Source: DT-110 sp964342305
GTDB taxonomy: Bacteria; Bacteroidota; Bacteroidia; Chitinophagales; Saprospiraceae
Assembly (NCBI GenBank): GCA_964342305.1
Contig: CAYFGK010000002.1
Coordinates: forward strand, 1 to 64,000
Direction of reading: 5' to 3'
DNA length: 64,000 nucleotides
Of this stretch, positions 13,187-22,473 are shown piece after piece (the stretch's first letter is position 1; each line of letters starts with the position of its first letter). The notes under the pieces were generated by a model. The model had not been told where the DNA came from and did not search any database. It saw only the letters and a program-made list of their open reading frames with translations. A program made the position numbers and the translations under genes.

Positions 13187-13786
13187 CTATACGCGTTGAG
13201 CGTAGATCTTAGCGTATTTGGCAATGTATTTACCCAGAATGTCAAATTCCAGATTTATGCGATCACCCGGCTTCAGTTGTTGGAAGGTAGTGTGTTCATA
13301 AGTGTAGGGGATGATGGCCACACTGAATTGATCGTCGACGGGATCGACTACCGTTAGGCTGACTCCGTTGACACAGATGGATCCCTTATCAACAACCAGA
13401 TGCTCATCGGTAGGGGTGAATGAGAATCGGAAGTACCAGCTGCCATCGGCTTTTTTGATCTCCGCAACGGTTCCGGTGGCATCAACGTGCCCCTGCACGA
13501 TGTGGCCGTCGAGTCGCCCGTTGGAAACCATGGCCCGTTCCAGGTTAATGAAGTCACCTACCGACAGATCACCCAGATTGGACCGATTCATAGTTTCCTC
13601 AATTGCGGTAACGGTATGCGTACCGTTACCAATTTCGACCACCGTCAGGCAAACGCCATTGTGGGCCAGACTCTGGTCGATTTTCAGCGAGTCAGATATA
13701 TCCGAGGCGATAGTGAGATGAACATTGGAGCCTTCTTTTATCAGGCCGGTCACTTTGCCCAGTGATTCAATTATTCCCGTAAACAT
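13187..13786 (-). CDS. ribE: Riboflavin synthase, alpha chain
   Basis: Dismutates two 6,7-dimethyl-8-ribityllumazine molecules into riboflavin, the last step of the pathway. The chosen ATG gives the invariant start MFTGIIESLG; an upstream in-frame extension of 28 codons has no family support and overlaps a fragment of repeat family B (13822-13836). Two lumazine-binding repeats are visible, the first with NGVCLTVVE and the second with NGVSLTVVDPVDD. Length 199 residues is typical. No other rib gene is near. Confidence 0.95.
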   Translation of the reverse strand: MFTGIIESLGKVTGLIKEGSNVHLTIASDISDSLKIDQSLAHNGVCLTVVEIGNGTHTVTAIEETMNRSNLGDLSVGDFINLERAMVSNGRLDGHIVQGHVDATGTVAEIKKADGSWYFRFSFTPTDEHLVVDKGSICVNGVSLTVVDPVDDQFSVAIIPYTYEHTTFQQLKPGDRINLEFDILGKYIAKYAKIYAQRV

Positions 13787-13936
13787 AGTTTTCCGTTTTG
13801 TATAAAAGGCCAGTCTTATTAAACGTGAGATTGGGCTTACACGATTTTGTAATAGGAACCCCAAATTCATGAACCAACAGAATGATTTTCATCCAAAAAG
13901 TCATCATCCATTGAAAACGGAACACCCCCCTACAGG

Positions 13937-16741
13937 CTACTCACTACCATTGCGGACCAGCTCAATGAAGCCTCGCAGCACCTCCGTACGTTCCTGGACA
14001 CCGTCCACCCGCAGCTCAAAGACCCGGCAAATATAGTGATAGGTACCGGCCGGAAGCGGATCGCCATTTAAATTCGTTCCATCCCAATTCAGGTCCGGAT
14101 CGGTTGTTTCGTACACCAACTGTCCCCAACGGTTATACACTTCGAATGCTACATTTTCGATGAAGCAGTATGGATACGGTCGGAAGAGGTCGTTTTGTCC
14201 GTCCCCGTTGGGGGTAAATGTGTTGGGAAGTTCGTAGAGTGGGCAATTATCCACGCAGACCAGGTTGGAAAACCCGCTCTCGTTGCCGTTGGCATCAATA
14301 GCCGTAACGGCGTAGCAACCGGCAATGCCCAGATCGGGTCGGTGCTGGAAGACCGTAGCTCCCGGTCCGTCGTTTTCACCGACCAATTGAAAATCTGCCC
14401 CTTCGTTCTCGGCGTAGTAAATACGATAACCGGCTACGTCATCGGTTTGAGGGCATTCGATGTTGGAGTTGGACCATTCCAGCGTATTTTGTAACTGACT
14501 TTCGTCAGAACAATCAATGCGCTCGTCACAAATATCATCCACTGCCAGCACCGGCGGACAAGGCGGAACGTCGTCCCGCGGGACTCCACAATTGATCTGG
14601 CTATAATTGAAGAGGGTGTCCGGTAACGATTCAATACCGTAGGTGCCCAGTGCTAATATCTGGTAACAGTACTCTTCGCCATTCACCAATCCGGCATCCG
14701 TATACGTCAGTTGATTGACGGTAGCAATACTGTCGAAGCCACCCTGATCATTTTGTCGGAAGACAACAAATGCAAAATTATCCCAGGGTACCTCTTCGTC
14801 CCACACCAGTCGTATGGCCTGGTCGGTACCGGAGGTGTTCAGATACACACTGGAAGCCGGATTCGTTGCCCCGATCGGTTCGCTATTGGAAAAGCCGGTG
14901 TAGAAATTCACCAGATAAGAGTATGGCTGATCGGTTGTATTCAGTCCGGTATCCGTATAGCAGGTATCGAGCGGGTCATAGAAGTTCTCGGTGGTAAATT
15001 CCACACCGATCGGTTCGAAATCATCCGGATTAATGCTTATTCCCTCGGCCCTGAGGATCTCGTAGCGGTAGGGTCCGGGATTGCTGATGGTATCCAGGTT
15101 ATCGGGGTCAGGGCGTGCCCAACACACATCAATGGCTCCGTTCTCCGTATCGGTATTTTCCACGCTGGCCCGCAGAATAATGGGCAGGTCCTGATTGAGC
15201 TGTACACAGGCCTCCATGGAGGGTAAGCCTTCGACGGGATTATAGGTGTATTGCCCACCGGGAGTCGTGAGGGCAAATACGGCCACGATACGGTAACAAT
15301 AGGTCTTCCCTTTTTCGACATCGAGGTCATTATAAACATAACTGCCATCCTCCATCTCGAGGGTGCCAAAAGGAGTCATATTTTCATAACCTCTACCGGC
15401 GAGCCCCGATTCACAGGTGTCGAGGGGGAAGTTATTACTGCCCTCGCGCCTCCATACCGTGAAAAACTGGAAGTAATCGGATTCGGCGCTTTCGCAAAAA
15501 TAGGGCTTGTCCCACCGTACTTTGATCTCATTTTCTCCGGCGGCTGCCACCACGTTTTCCGGTGGTGGACCCATCACTTTAATCCGGATGGTTTTAAGGG
15601 TAGCCAGGCCCGTGGTATCCCCCAGGTAATTATCCACCGCCTTAAATACGACCGAATAGTACTGATCCGATATTTGGTCGCAGTCGGGTATCCAGGTGAA
15701 TCGACGGGTGTTTGGGTCGGGGCCAAAGGTATCCTGGTCGACCGGCGTAAACATGGCCGGACTCCGTTCTACCTCAAAGGGTCCGCCCAGGGCAGTGAGT
15801 TCTACTAATTGGTCCGTTTCTACCAACGGAGCGGTGGCAATAACGTCAAACGATAGTGTATCTCCCGCTATCACGCAAAATTCATCGGCCGGGGTTTCGA
15901 TTTCCGGCGGGAGATTCTCGCACTCCTCAATTAAGATCTGTATGTCGCGGAGCATCGTATCCAGTACGACCCCATCACGCCATTCAATGATGATCATGGC
16001 CAGATTGTATTCTCCCCTTCGCTGCGGGGAATCCCATACGATGTCACCGGTTACCTCGTCGATGGTCAGTTGGTTATCGGGGCCTGGATTAATGTTGTTG
16101 GGGAAATCGTAGTTTGGTACCGGTGAGCCTATATCCTCGAAGGGTCTGATGAATTCGTACGATAAACTATCCCCTTCGGAGTCATATGCATTAGGATTGT
16201 GGATGAAAGGCTGCCCCACACAACCAATATCAATAGGTGGTTGCAGTAAAACCGGAGTATTGTTGCATCCCTGGAATTGCGGATTGGGGAAGGTGTAGGT
16301 CGTTTTCAGGTGAAAACGGATCATTTCCGAGTTGGGGAAATTCACATTCAGAATACCACCATTCCGATTGGGGTCCGTCATAGTTACGGAAAAGGTACCC
16401 CGTGCCGGAAAGGTGTGGAAGGCGATGTAAATATTCTTCTTGGTGTCGTTTTCCAGGCGTTCGCCTTTATGAAAACCCGCTACGACGGGGCCATTGGTCC
16501 GGTAAACGTATTCGCAGCGACCGTCGCCCCAGCAAATTTCCAGGGAGTCGCGGTCGGCCGACACACTACTCGCTTTGGAGTAGGTGACAATGGTGGCCAT
16601 TACGGTGAGGCTGGTTACACAATCCCCAACCTGTTCGATGGTGATCTCACCCGCCCGGTTATGGGTAGCATGGAGCTGATCGGGCAGAAAGAAGATCAAG
16701 CAGGTTACGGCTAAAATGATGATAGGCGAAAGACGTGGCAT
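13937..16741 (-). CDS. Secreted T9SS type B sorting-domain protein with FnIII-like modules
   Basis: About 934 residues from the chosen ATG, which is followed by a hydrophobic signal peptide ending near DQLHA; an in-frame ATG six codons upstream is possible. The mature N-terminus THNRAGEITIEQ is typical of large Bacteroidota surface proteins. The middle is beta-rich, with repeated fibronectin type III-like segments (ENEIKVRWDKPYF, TDQAIRLVWDEE, NTLEWSNSN). The C-terminus has the gliding-motility/T9SS type B signature: LPNTFTPNGDGQNDLF, then YNRWGQLVYE, WDGT and LPAGTYHY. It is expected to be exported by the type IX system to the cell surface or medium. Ligand unknown. Confidence 0.85.
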   Translation of the reverse strand: MPRLSPIIILAVTCLIFFLPDQLHATHNRAGEITIEQVGDCVTSLTVMATIVTYSKASSVSADRDSLEICWGDGRCEYVYRTNGPVVAGFHKGERLENDTKKNIYIAFHTFPARGTFSVTMTDPNRNGGILNVNFPNSEMIRFHLKTTYTFPNPQFQGCNNTPVLLQPPIDIGCVGQPFIHNPNAYDSEGDSLSYEFIRPFEDIGSPVPNYDFPNNINPGPDNQLTIDEVTGDIVWDSPQRRGEYNLAMIIIEWRDGVVLDTMLRDIQILIEECENLPPEIETPADEFCVIAGDTLSFDVIATAPLVETDQLVELTALGGPFEVERSPAMFTPVDQDTFGPDPNTRRFTWIPDCDQISDQYYSVVFKAVDNYLGDTTGLATLKTIRIKVMGPPPENVVAAAGENEIKVRWDKPYFCESAESDYFQFFTVWRREGSNNFPLDTCESGLAGRGYENMTPFGTLEMEDGSYVYNDLDVEKGKTYCYRIVAVFALTTPGGQYTYNPVEGLPSMEACVQLNQDLPIILRASVENTDTENGAIDVCWARPDPDNLDTISNPGPYRYEILRAEGISINPDDFEPIGVEFTTENFYDPLDTCYTDTGLNTTDQPYSYLVNFYTGFSNSEPIGATNPASSVYLNTSGTDQAIRLVWDEEVPWDNFAFVVFRQNDQGGFDSIATVNQLTYTDAGLVNGEEYCYQILALGTYGIESLPDTLFNYSQINCGVPRDDVPPCPPVLAVDDICDERIDCSDESQLQNTLEWSNSNIECPQTDDVAGYRIYYAENEGADFQLVGENDGPGATVFQHRPDLGIAGCYAVTAIDANGNESGFSNLVCVDNCPLYELPNTFTPNGDGQNDLFRPYPYCFIENVAFEVYNRWGQLVYETTDPDLNWDGTNLNGDPLPAGTYHYICRVFELRVDGVQERTEVLRGFIELVRNGSE

Positions 16742-16912
16742 ATGGAGCTGTATTATCAAGCCGGAAGCAATACGATCAAATTACTAAATAGCCGGTAAAC
16801 GGATTGTAAGCTGACCAACAATATCCGCAAATTCAACCTATTCAGGAGGCGAAAGGTTGTGCTTAAGCGCCGGCAAAACGCAACTACCGTCGGGTGTTGG
16901 CATAAACGGGGT

Positions 16913-17782
16913 TCAGTCGGCGGCTAAACCGGTATCCAGACAAGACCACAGACTTTCCTGCCAATGGGGAATGGCAAGACCGAAAGTGTCTTTGAAAAGT
17001 TGTTTATCCAGTACGCTATAGGTGGGGCGCTTGGCGGGTGTGGGGTACTCGGCGCTGCGTATCGGCTCCACCTGACAATCGATATCCAGCCAGGTGAAAA
17101 CAGACAAGGCGAAATCATACCAACTGGTGACACCCTCATTGCTGAAGTTGTAGGTGCCGGGGTTTTGCCGGTATTGATCGTTCTTTATGATCTGCAGAAT
17201 GGCTTGCGCCAAATCCCGGGCGTAGGTCGGTGCTCCGATCTGATCGTACACGATCCGGAGTTGATCGCGGTCGGCTCCGAGCCGGGCCATAGTTTTTACA
17301 AAATTACGTCCGTAGGTCGAGTATACCCAACTGGTCCGCAGGATCATACTGTTGTCCGGGTAAGACCGGGCAGCGATTTCACCTTCTAATTTGGTCCGGG
17401 CATAAACCGATTGCGGACAACATGGATCAGATTCAACCAATGGCCGGTCCAATCCATTATGGTAGACGTAATCGGTACTGATGTGGATTAAAAAGGCTTG
17501 CTGCTGAGTACAGGCTTTCGCCAAAAAACCAGGGGCCTGCGCATTGATTTTTTGCGCAAGCGCAACCTCTTCCTCCGCCTTATCAACAGCGGTATAGGCG
17601 GCGCAATTGATCACCACATCAATATCGTGCCTCCGGATGTGCTCTTGGATAGCCTGTTCGTCCGTTATATCCAGCTTCTCGCGGGTTAAAAAATGGCAGG
17701 TATTCCCACCGAACTGCTGAGAAAGGTATTTCAGTTCACGGCCCAGTTGTCCGGCGGCTCCGGTAATGAGTAGATTAGCCAT
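16913..17782 (-). CDS. rfbD: dTDP-4-dehydrorhamnose reductase
   Basis: NAD(P)H-dependent reductase that makes dTDP-L-rhamnose for cell-surface glycans. Rossmann motif GAAGQLG (residues 8-14), the STDYVY segment (about 102-107) and the SDR catalytic pair Tyr127 and Lys131 (YARTK) are visible in 289 residues. Its start overlaps the end of rfbC by 8 bases, so translation is probably coupled. rfbA and rfbB are not in the window. Confidence 0.94.
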   Translation of the reverse strand: MANLLITGAAGQLGRELKYLSQQFGGNTCHFLTREKLDITDEQAIQEHIRRHDIDVVINCAAYTAVDKAEEEVALAQKINAQAPGFLAKACTQQQAFLIHISTDYVYHNGLDRPLVESDPCCPQSVYARTKLEGEIAARSYPDNSMILRTSWVYSTYGRNFVKTMARLGADRDQLRIVYDQIGAPTYARDLAQAILQIIKNDQYRQNPGTYNFSNEGVTSWYDFALSVFTWLDIDCQVEPIRSAEYPTPAKRPTYSVLDKQLFKDTFGLAIPHWQESLWSCLDTGLAAD

Positions 17783-18335
17783 ATGCTATTTCCAGCGTTC
17801 GATGTTGTCCGAAAGTCGGTAATACGCGGTCCTTCTCCGAGATGATCAGGTCTGATTCGGGGATTCGCCAATCGATCTGCAAAGCAGGGTCGTTGAAGAT
17901 GATCCCGCCTTCTTCCTGCTTTGCGTAGAAATTATCGCACTTATAGAAGAACTCCGCAGTCTCGCTGAGTACTACGTACCCGTGAGCAAATCCCCGGGGC
18001 ACGTACAATTGCTTTTTATTATCGGCACTTAAAACGAGGCTGTACGACTGGCCGTAGGTAGGGGAGTCGTCGCGCAGATCCACGGCGACATCCAGTACTT
18101 CTCCCTCCAGTACCCGTACCAGTTTCGCCTGGGAGTAGGGAGCTACCTGGTAGTGCAAGCCGCGCAGGACGCCGCGAACCGAGCGGGCCTGGTTGTCCTG
18201 AACAAAAGGTCGGGAAATCCCGGCTTCCTTAAAAAGGCGCTCATTAAACGCTTCGTAAAAATAGCCGCGTTCATCTTCCCAGACTTTGGGTTCGAAGACC
18301 AGCAATCCGGGGATTCCGGTTTTGGAGAATGGCAT
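17775..18335 (-). CDS. rfbC: dTDP-4-dehydrorhamnose 3,5-epimerase
   Basis: Cupin-fold epimerase acting just before RfbD in dTDP-L-rhamnose synthesis. The 186 residues contain the family motif RGLHYQ (catalytic His), SQAKLVRVLEGEVLDVAVDL and YVPRGFAHGYVVLSE. It starts 18 bases after the der stop and overlaps rfbD, so der, rfbC and rfbD look co-transcribed. Confidence 0.95.
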   Translation of the reverse strand: MPFSKTGIPGLLVFEPKVWEDERGYFYEAFNERLFKEAGISRPFVQDNQARSVRGVLRGLHYQVAPYSQAKLVRVLEGEVLDVAVDLRDDSPTYGQSYSLVLSADNKKQLYVPRGFAHGYVVLSETAEFFYKCDNFYAKQEEGGIIFNDPALQIDWRIPESDLIISEKDRVLPTFGQHRTLEIAYG

Positions 18336-18353
18336 GACAGGGTGGTTTAGTCG

Positions 18354-19658
18354 TTACTTCTTACGGAAAAAGACACCGATGGGTACACCGGTGAAGGAAA
18401 AATGCTTCCGCAACTGGTTTTCCAGATAATTTCGATAAGGTTCCTTAACGTGCTTGGGGTGATTGCAGAAAAAAGCGAAAGCCGGGTAATACGTAGGCAA
18501 TTGCGTTACGTATTTGATCTTGATATGCCGGCCCCGGTAGGCCGGTGGTGGATAGCGCTCAATGGCCTCCTGCATTACCTCGTTCAGGTCGGAAGTTTTG
18601 ATCCGGCGGGTGCGATTCTCGTAGACCTCGAGGGCAATCTCGATGGCCTTGAAGATGCGCTGCTTTTCGTGAACGGAGATAAAAAGTACGGGCAAATCAT
18701 CAAAGGGGGCAAATTTGCCGCGAATCTCTTTTTCCAGATCACGGGCCGTATTGGTTTCCTTATCGACCAAATCCCATTTATTAACCAGGATGACTATGCC
18801 CTTATTCCGTCGCTGGGCCAGTCGGAAAATACTCATATCCTGAGCTTCAATGCCCAGCGTGGCGTCGACCATCAGGAGACAAACATCTGCTTCCTCGATG
18901 GCACGGATGGCCCGCATGACCGAGTAAAATTCCAGGTTCTCGTGCACCTTGGCCTTTTTTCGGATGCCCGCTGTGTCGACCAGGGTAAACTCTTTGCCGA
19001 ACTTGGTATAAGTACTGTGAATGGAGTCGCGGGTCGTTCCCGCCACCTCGGTCACAATATTTCGCTCCTGCCCCAACAGGGCGTTGGTCAGGCTGGATTT
19101 ACCAACATTGGGCTGGCCTACAATAGCGAATTTAGGAAGACCGTCGTCTTCCGACTCCGGTTCTTCGGGCAGCTTATCGGTGATGGAGTCCAGCAACTCC
19201 CCGGTTCCACTACCGGTAAGGGAGGACAGAAAATAGGTTTCCTCAAAGCCAAGACTCCAGAATTCGTTGGCTTCGAACATGCGCTGGCTGTTGTCGACCT
19301 TATTTACCGCCAGCAAGACCGGTTTTTCCGTTCGCCGGAGCAAGTCGGCCACTTCCTCGTCGAGGTCAGTAAGGCCGGTGGTAACATCGACCATAAAGAT
19401 CATCACCTGGGCCTCTTCTATGGCAATATGGACCTGTTCACGGATAGCCGATTCAAAGACGTCGTCGGAATTGCGGATAAAACCACCGGTGTCAACCACC
19501 GTGAAGGTCTTTCCATTCCAAAAGGTCGTACCGTACTGGCGATCGCGGGTTACGCCACTGGTATCATCAATAATGGCTTGCCGTTCCCCGATCAGGCGGT
19601 TGTAAAGAGTGGATTTACCCACATTGGGTCGACCGACAATGGCCACAATATTACTCAT
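18354..19658 (-). CDS. der: Ribosome-associated GTPase Der (EngA)
   Basis: Essential double GTPase for 50S subunit assembly. The 434 residues carry two G domains, with P-loops GRPNVGKST (residues 9-17) and GQPNVGKSS (about residue 180), each followed by DTGG or DTAG and NKVD or NKWD. A C-terminal KH-like domain follows (RGRHIKIKYVTQ). The next gene upstream is another assembly GTPase, era, 79 bases away. Confidence 0.97.
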   Translation of the reverse strand: MSNIVAIVGRPNVGKSTLYNRLIGERQAIIDDTSGVTRDRQYGTTFWNGKTFTVVDTGGFIRNSDDVFESAIREQVHIAIEEAQVMIFMVDVTTGLTDLDEEVADLLRRTEKPVLLAVNKVDNSQRMFEANEFWSLGFEETYFLSSLTGSGTGELLDSITDKLPEEPESEDDGLPKFAIVGQPNVGKSSLTNALLGQERNIVTEVAGTTRDSIHSTYTKFGKEFTLVDTAGIRKKAKVHENLEFYSVMRAIRAIEEADVCLLMVDATLGIEAQDMSIFRLAQRRNKGIVILVNKWDLVDKETNTARDLEKEIRGKFAPFDDLPVLFISVHEKQRIFKAIEIALEVYENRTRRIKTSDLNEVMQEAIERYPPPAYRGRHIKIKYVTQLPTYYPAFAFFCNHPKHVKEPYRNYLENQLRKHFSFTGVPIGVFFRKK

Positions 19659-19696
19659 CGATATACATTTTCACAGCCCAAACAGGCCTTAAGGGG

Positions 19697-19704
19697 CAAA
19701 AGTA
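19697..19704 (-). promoter_or_regulatory. Candidate -7 promoter box of der
   Basis: On the minus strand this reads TACTTTTG, an exact match to the Bacteroidota -7 consensus TAnnTTTG, 38 bases before the der start. No good -33 TTG element is visible at the usual distance, so der may also be read through from era. Confidence 0.4.
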
Positions 19705-19737
19705 CAAAATCCCGGACGGCACCAGTACCCACAGCTC

Positions 19738-20631
19738 CTAGCGATAGCCAAATTGTTTGAGCAAATAATCATTATCGCGCCAGTTATCCTTGACTTTGAC
19801 GTGTAATTCCAGGTAGATCTTGCTGTTGAGCCAGGTTTCAATATCTTTCCTGGCTTCCACACCGAGCTTTTTGATGGCTTTGCCTCCTTTGCCGATCAGG
19901 ATGGCTTTTTGTGTCTTACGGCCAACGTAGATATCCGCACCGATGCGGATGATGGGATCACCTTTACTGGTAACGTCGTCTTTAAAGGAGGTCACGACGA
20001 CCTCGGTAAAATAAGGGACCTCTTGCTGGTAAAGCAACAAGATCTTTTCCCTGATTATCTCACTAACGAAAAAGCGCTCGGGGCGATCCGTGAGCTGATC
20101 CTTGGGGTAGTAGGCAGGGCCTTCCGGCAAACGTTCCAGGATCAGTTTGAGGACCGTTTCCGTATTCGTTTTATGCAGGGCAGAAATGGGAATGGTCTCC
20201 GTAAACGGTACCCGGTCGTTCCAGGTCCTGACTAATTGTAAAAGTGCCGGTTCGTCGGATGTATCAATTTTATTGATCAGCAGGAATAAGGGAACGTCCA
20301 GCTTTTTCAGTTTGTCGATGATGGGGTCATCATCGGCATACTGTTCGCCGGGTTCCGTAACGAATAAAACCAGGTCGGCATCCTCAAAACTTCCCTGCAC
20401 GAAGTGATTCATCGCTTCGTGCATTTTATAGGCCGGATCATTGATCACGCCGGGGGTATCGCTGAAAACGATCTGGAAGTCATCATCGTTGACGATTCCG
20501 ATAATCCGGTGGCGGGTGGTTTGCGGTTTGTTGGTGATGATGGACATCCGCTCGCCGACCAGCGCATTCATTAGGGTTGACTTTCCCACATTGGGTCTCC
20601 CCACGATATTGACAAAACCTGATTTGTGCAT
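19738..20631 (-). CDS. era: GTPase Era
   Basis: 16S rRNA-binding GTPase needed for 30S maturation. The ATG at 20631 gives MHKSGFVNIVGRPNVGKST; the frame extends 82 codons further upstream into the next gene, but that part has no Era similarity and is rejected. The G domain has the P-loop, DTPGV and NKID. The C-terminal KH domain holds IGKGGKAIKKLG and ends in the usual VKDNWRDND. About 297 residues, normal. Confidence 0.97.
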   Translation of the reverse strand: MHKSGFVNIVGRPNVGKSTLMNALVGERMSIITNKPQTTRHRIIGIVNDDDFQIVFSDTPGVINDPAYKMHEAMNHFVQGSFEDADLVLFVTEPGEQYADDDPIIDKLKKLDVPLFLLINKIDTSDEPALLQLVRTWNDRVPFTETIPISALHKTNTETVLKLILERLPEGPAYYPKDQLTDRPERFFVSEIIREKILLLYQQEVPYFTEVVVTSFKDDVTSKGDPIIRIGADIYVGRKTQKAILIGKGGKAIKKLGVEARKDIETWLNSKIYLELHVKVKDNWRDNDYLLKQFGYR

Positions 20632-20635
20632 GGGG

Positions 20636-20643
20636 CAAAGATA
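20636..20643 (-). promoter_or_regulatory. Candidate -7 promoter box of era
   Basis: Reads TATCTTTG on the minus strand, an exact TAnnTTTG match, with only four bases (CCCC) before the era ATG. If used, the transcript would start at or next to the start codon, giving an almost leaderless mRNA. No clear -33 box is seen. Confidence 0.45.
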
Positions 20644-20668
20644 GGGAAATTTGGGGGCTCCGAGTCGA

Positions 20669-21259
20669 TTAAAACCCGGCTGGTAAGGAATGAATGCGAC
20701 CTTCCACCAGGGCGTTGACTGCCTGGAAAAACTGCTTGGGTTTGTGCGGCCGCCAATTAATGCCATTATAGGCTTCTCCAAAGTGCACGTAGTTGTACAG
20801 ATGGGTGTCCGACATTTCCCGTTCCACGTGTTCCAGGGTGTTGACGAAGCATATCCAACCGTCGCTGTCCCGCACATCTTCGTACCACTCCTCGTAATAG
20901 GAATCGTCGTCGCCGTGGAAATTCAATACATTCTCACAGATGGCAATGTATTTATCGATGCCGTAATGAGAGTAGTAGTCAATGATCTCCCGTTTCAGGT
21001 ACATGATGTCGTTGTACACACAATCGTTCCATTCGCCAATCAACTCCAGGATGGCGTAACCGGCGTCGTATTCTACAAACAGGATCTTGGCGTACAGGGT
21101 ATTCGACCCGAAGGAATCCCACTGCGGGTGGATAAAGTAATTGTACACCTTATTATGGAATTGGAACTCGTCGTATACGCGCCCGTAGAAGGGAGAGCGT
21201 TCGTCTCTCGCCGCATCGTATTCAGCCTTCCAGCGCCAGTGTGGTTCTATATCGTGCAT
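20669..21259 (-). CDS. Conserved-looking protein of unknown function
   Basis: I do not recognise this 196-residue protein. It is soluble, has no signal peptide or membrane segment, and is strikingly rich in Tyr, Trp, Asp, Glu and His (for example DSYYEEWYEDVRDSDGW and NWRPHKPKQFF). It appears alpha-helical and acidic. It lies 37 bases upstream of era on the same strand, and the era promoter box is inside that gap. The strong non-random composition argues for a real gene. No function is proposed. Confidence 0.7.
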   Translation of the reverse strand: MHDIEPHWRWKAEYDAARDERSPFYGRVYDEFQFHNKVYNYFIHPQWDSFGSNTLYAKILFVEYDAGYAILELIGEWNDCVYNDIMYLKREIIDYYSHYGIDKYIAICENVLNFHGDDDSYYEEWYEDVRDSDGWICFVNTLEHVEREMSDTHLYNYVHFGEAYNGINWRPHKPKQFFQAVNALVEGRIHSLPAGF

Positions 21260-21289
21260 CCGCTATTCATTCAAACAGCCTATAAAAAA

Positions 21290-21475
21290 TCGTGAGGTTG
21301 GGCATAGAATATCTCTTAAAGTGACCATATTCAACGCCCAACCTCCCTGTACAGCGTAATTGGTATTAGGTATTTGGATTTAAGCAAGTCCTACTACCCA
21401 ATACCCTATTCTAAATACAACGTAAGGTTTAAGCCTTCAGTAATTTACTCAACTGCTAACCCAAAACCTTACGTT
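21290..21475. repeat. Composite palindromic repeat, family B (three modules), copy 1
   Basis: Three stem-loop modules lie in tandem: GAGGTTGGGC...GCCCAACCTC (21294-21345), a GGTATTAGG...CCTATTCTAAATAC module (21362-21418), and AACGTAAGGTTT...AAACCTTACGTT (21419-21475). The same three modules occur in the opposite order and orientation at 58373-58562. The remaining bases up to 21639 contain nothing recognisable. Confidence 0.7.
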
Positions 21476-21639
21476 AAAAAAAGCAATATTCAGTTGTGGA
21501 TCAAGTCCTTTAACAGTCACCGTAGCTATTATTCCGCTTCTTTGTCGGTGAAACTCTTTGGCAGGAACTGGGAACCTCATATCCCTTCCAAAAGAGTATG
21601 TGTGGCAAAAACACCTGGACGATTGGATAGTTTAATGGC

Positions 21640-22437
21640 TTAGTTAAGGAGGCCGAGGGCGGCCAGGACGAGCAGGACCAAAACCGTCAGCAGCATGATG
21701 ATAATTATAAAGGATACGTAACCCAGAACGATGCTCAGCAGACTAATTAATGATGCTCTGACCCAGTTTAGATTGGCCAGTTGCCGGTACACAATACCAA
21801 AATAGATCACGAATGAAACCAATCCGACCCACAACCCATAACTAGCCGAACCGGTGATCAGGTAAACAGTGATCAAAGGCAGGCTGATCAGCGATAATTG
21901 CCCCATGCTGAAAAAACCGGCTACCATGTGCTCCGCGTAATTGAACGGTAATCGGGAACGGGTGAACAAACGGAAAAAGAAAGCCGTGAACGGGACTAAC
22001 AGGATAGGCATGAAGTTCAGGAAAGGACGCATGTATTTTAGTGCCTGACGTTGGTTTTCCAGAAACTCTTCGGCATTCTCTTCGGGAACAAAAGCGGCGC
22101 TGATCTCGGATTGTGTATCTTCGTACAGACCGAACGTAAAGTTTAGAATGACCGATACGGTAGCCAAAAGAATGGCGAAACGAAAGGGATTCATATAGGG
22201 ACGGGTCCGGCCCGAAACATAGTCACGGATGGTTTGCCCCGGTTGGGTAAACAAAACGATGACCGTATGCAAAAATCCCCGATCAACATTGGAAATTGTT
22301 TCCCAAACGTCCGTGAGCACCATACGCACCGTCAGGCGATTACGGACTCTTTGGCCACAGATGTAGCAATAATCTCCCCGAAGATGTTCACCGCAATTTT
22401 TGCATCTGGCTGTATCTGTATCCGTTGCGTTGTCCAT
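21640..22437 (-). CDS. DUF3667 family membrane protein with zinc ribbon
   Basis: 265 residues. The N-terminus has two CxxC pairs (CKNCGEHL and CYICGQR, about residues 12-30) forming a zinc ribbon, followed by the family segment FLHTVIVLFTQPGQTIRDYVSG. About five membrane segments follow (from about residue 85 to the end). The family is common in Bacteroidota and has no established role. It diverges from the NadR-like gene with only 36 bases between the starts. Confidence 0.85.
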   Translation of the reverse strand: MDNATDTDTARCKNCGEHLRGDYCYICGQRVRNRLTVRMVLTDVWETISNVDRGFLHTVIVLFTQPGQTIRDYVSGRTRPYMNPFRFAILLATVSVILNFTFGLYEDTQSEISAAFVPEENAEEFLENQRQALKYMRPFLNFMPILLVPFTAFFFRLFTRSRLPFNYAEHMVAGFFSMGQLSLISLPLITVYLITGSASYGLWVGLVSFVIYFGIVYRQLANLNWVRASLISLLSIVLGYVSFIIIIMLLTVLVLLVLAALGLLN

Positions 22438-22473
22438 TGGCTGTGTTGTTGCGTCGGAAAGTACAAAACTCCC

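Noticed and set aside
18402..19760. A 452-codon open frame on the plus strand opposite der
   Set aside because: It is a shadow of der, whose GTPase motifs are unambiguous. The plus-strand translation has no recognisable motif.
19738..20877. Long form of Era starting at 20877
   Set aside because: The extra 82 residues overlap the neighbouring gene and show no Era similarity; MHKSGFVNIVGRPNVGKS is the normal start.
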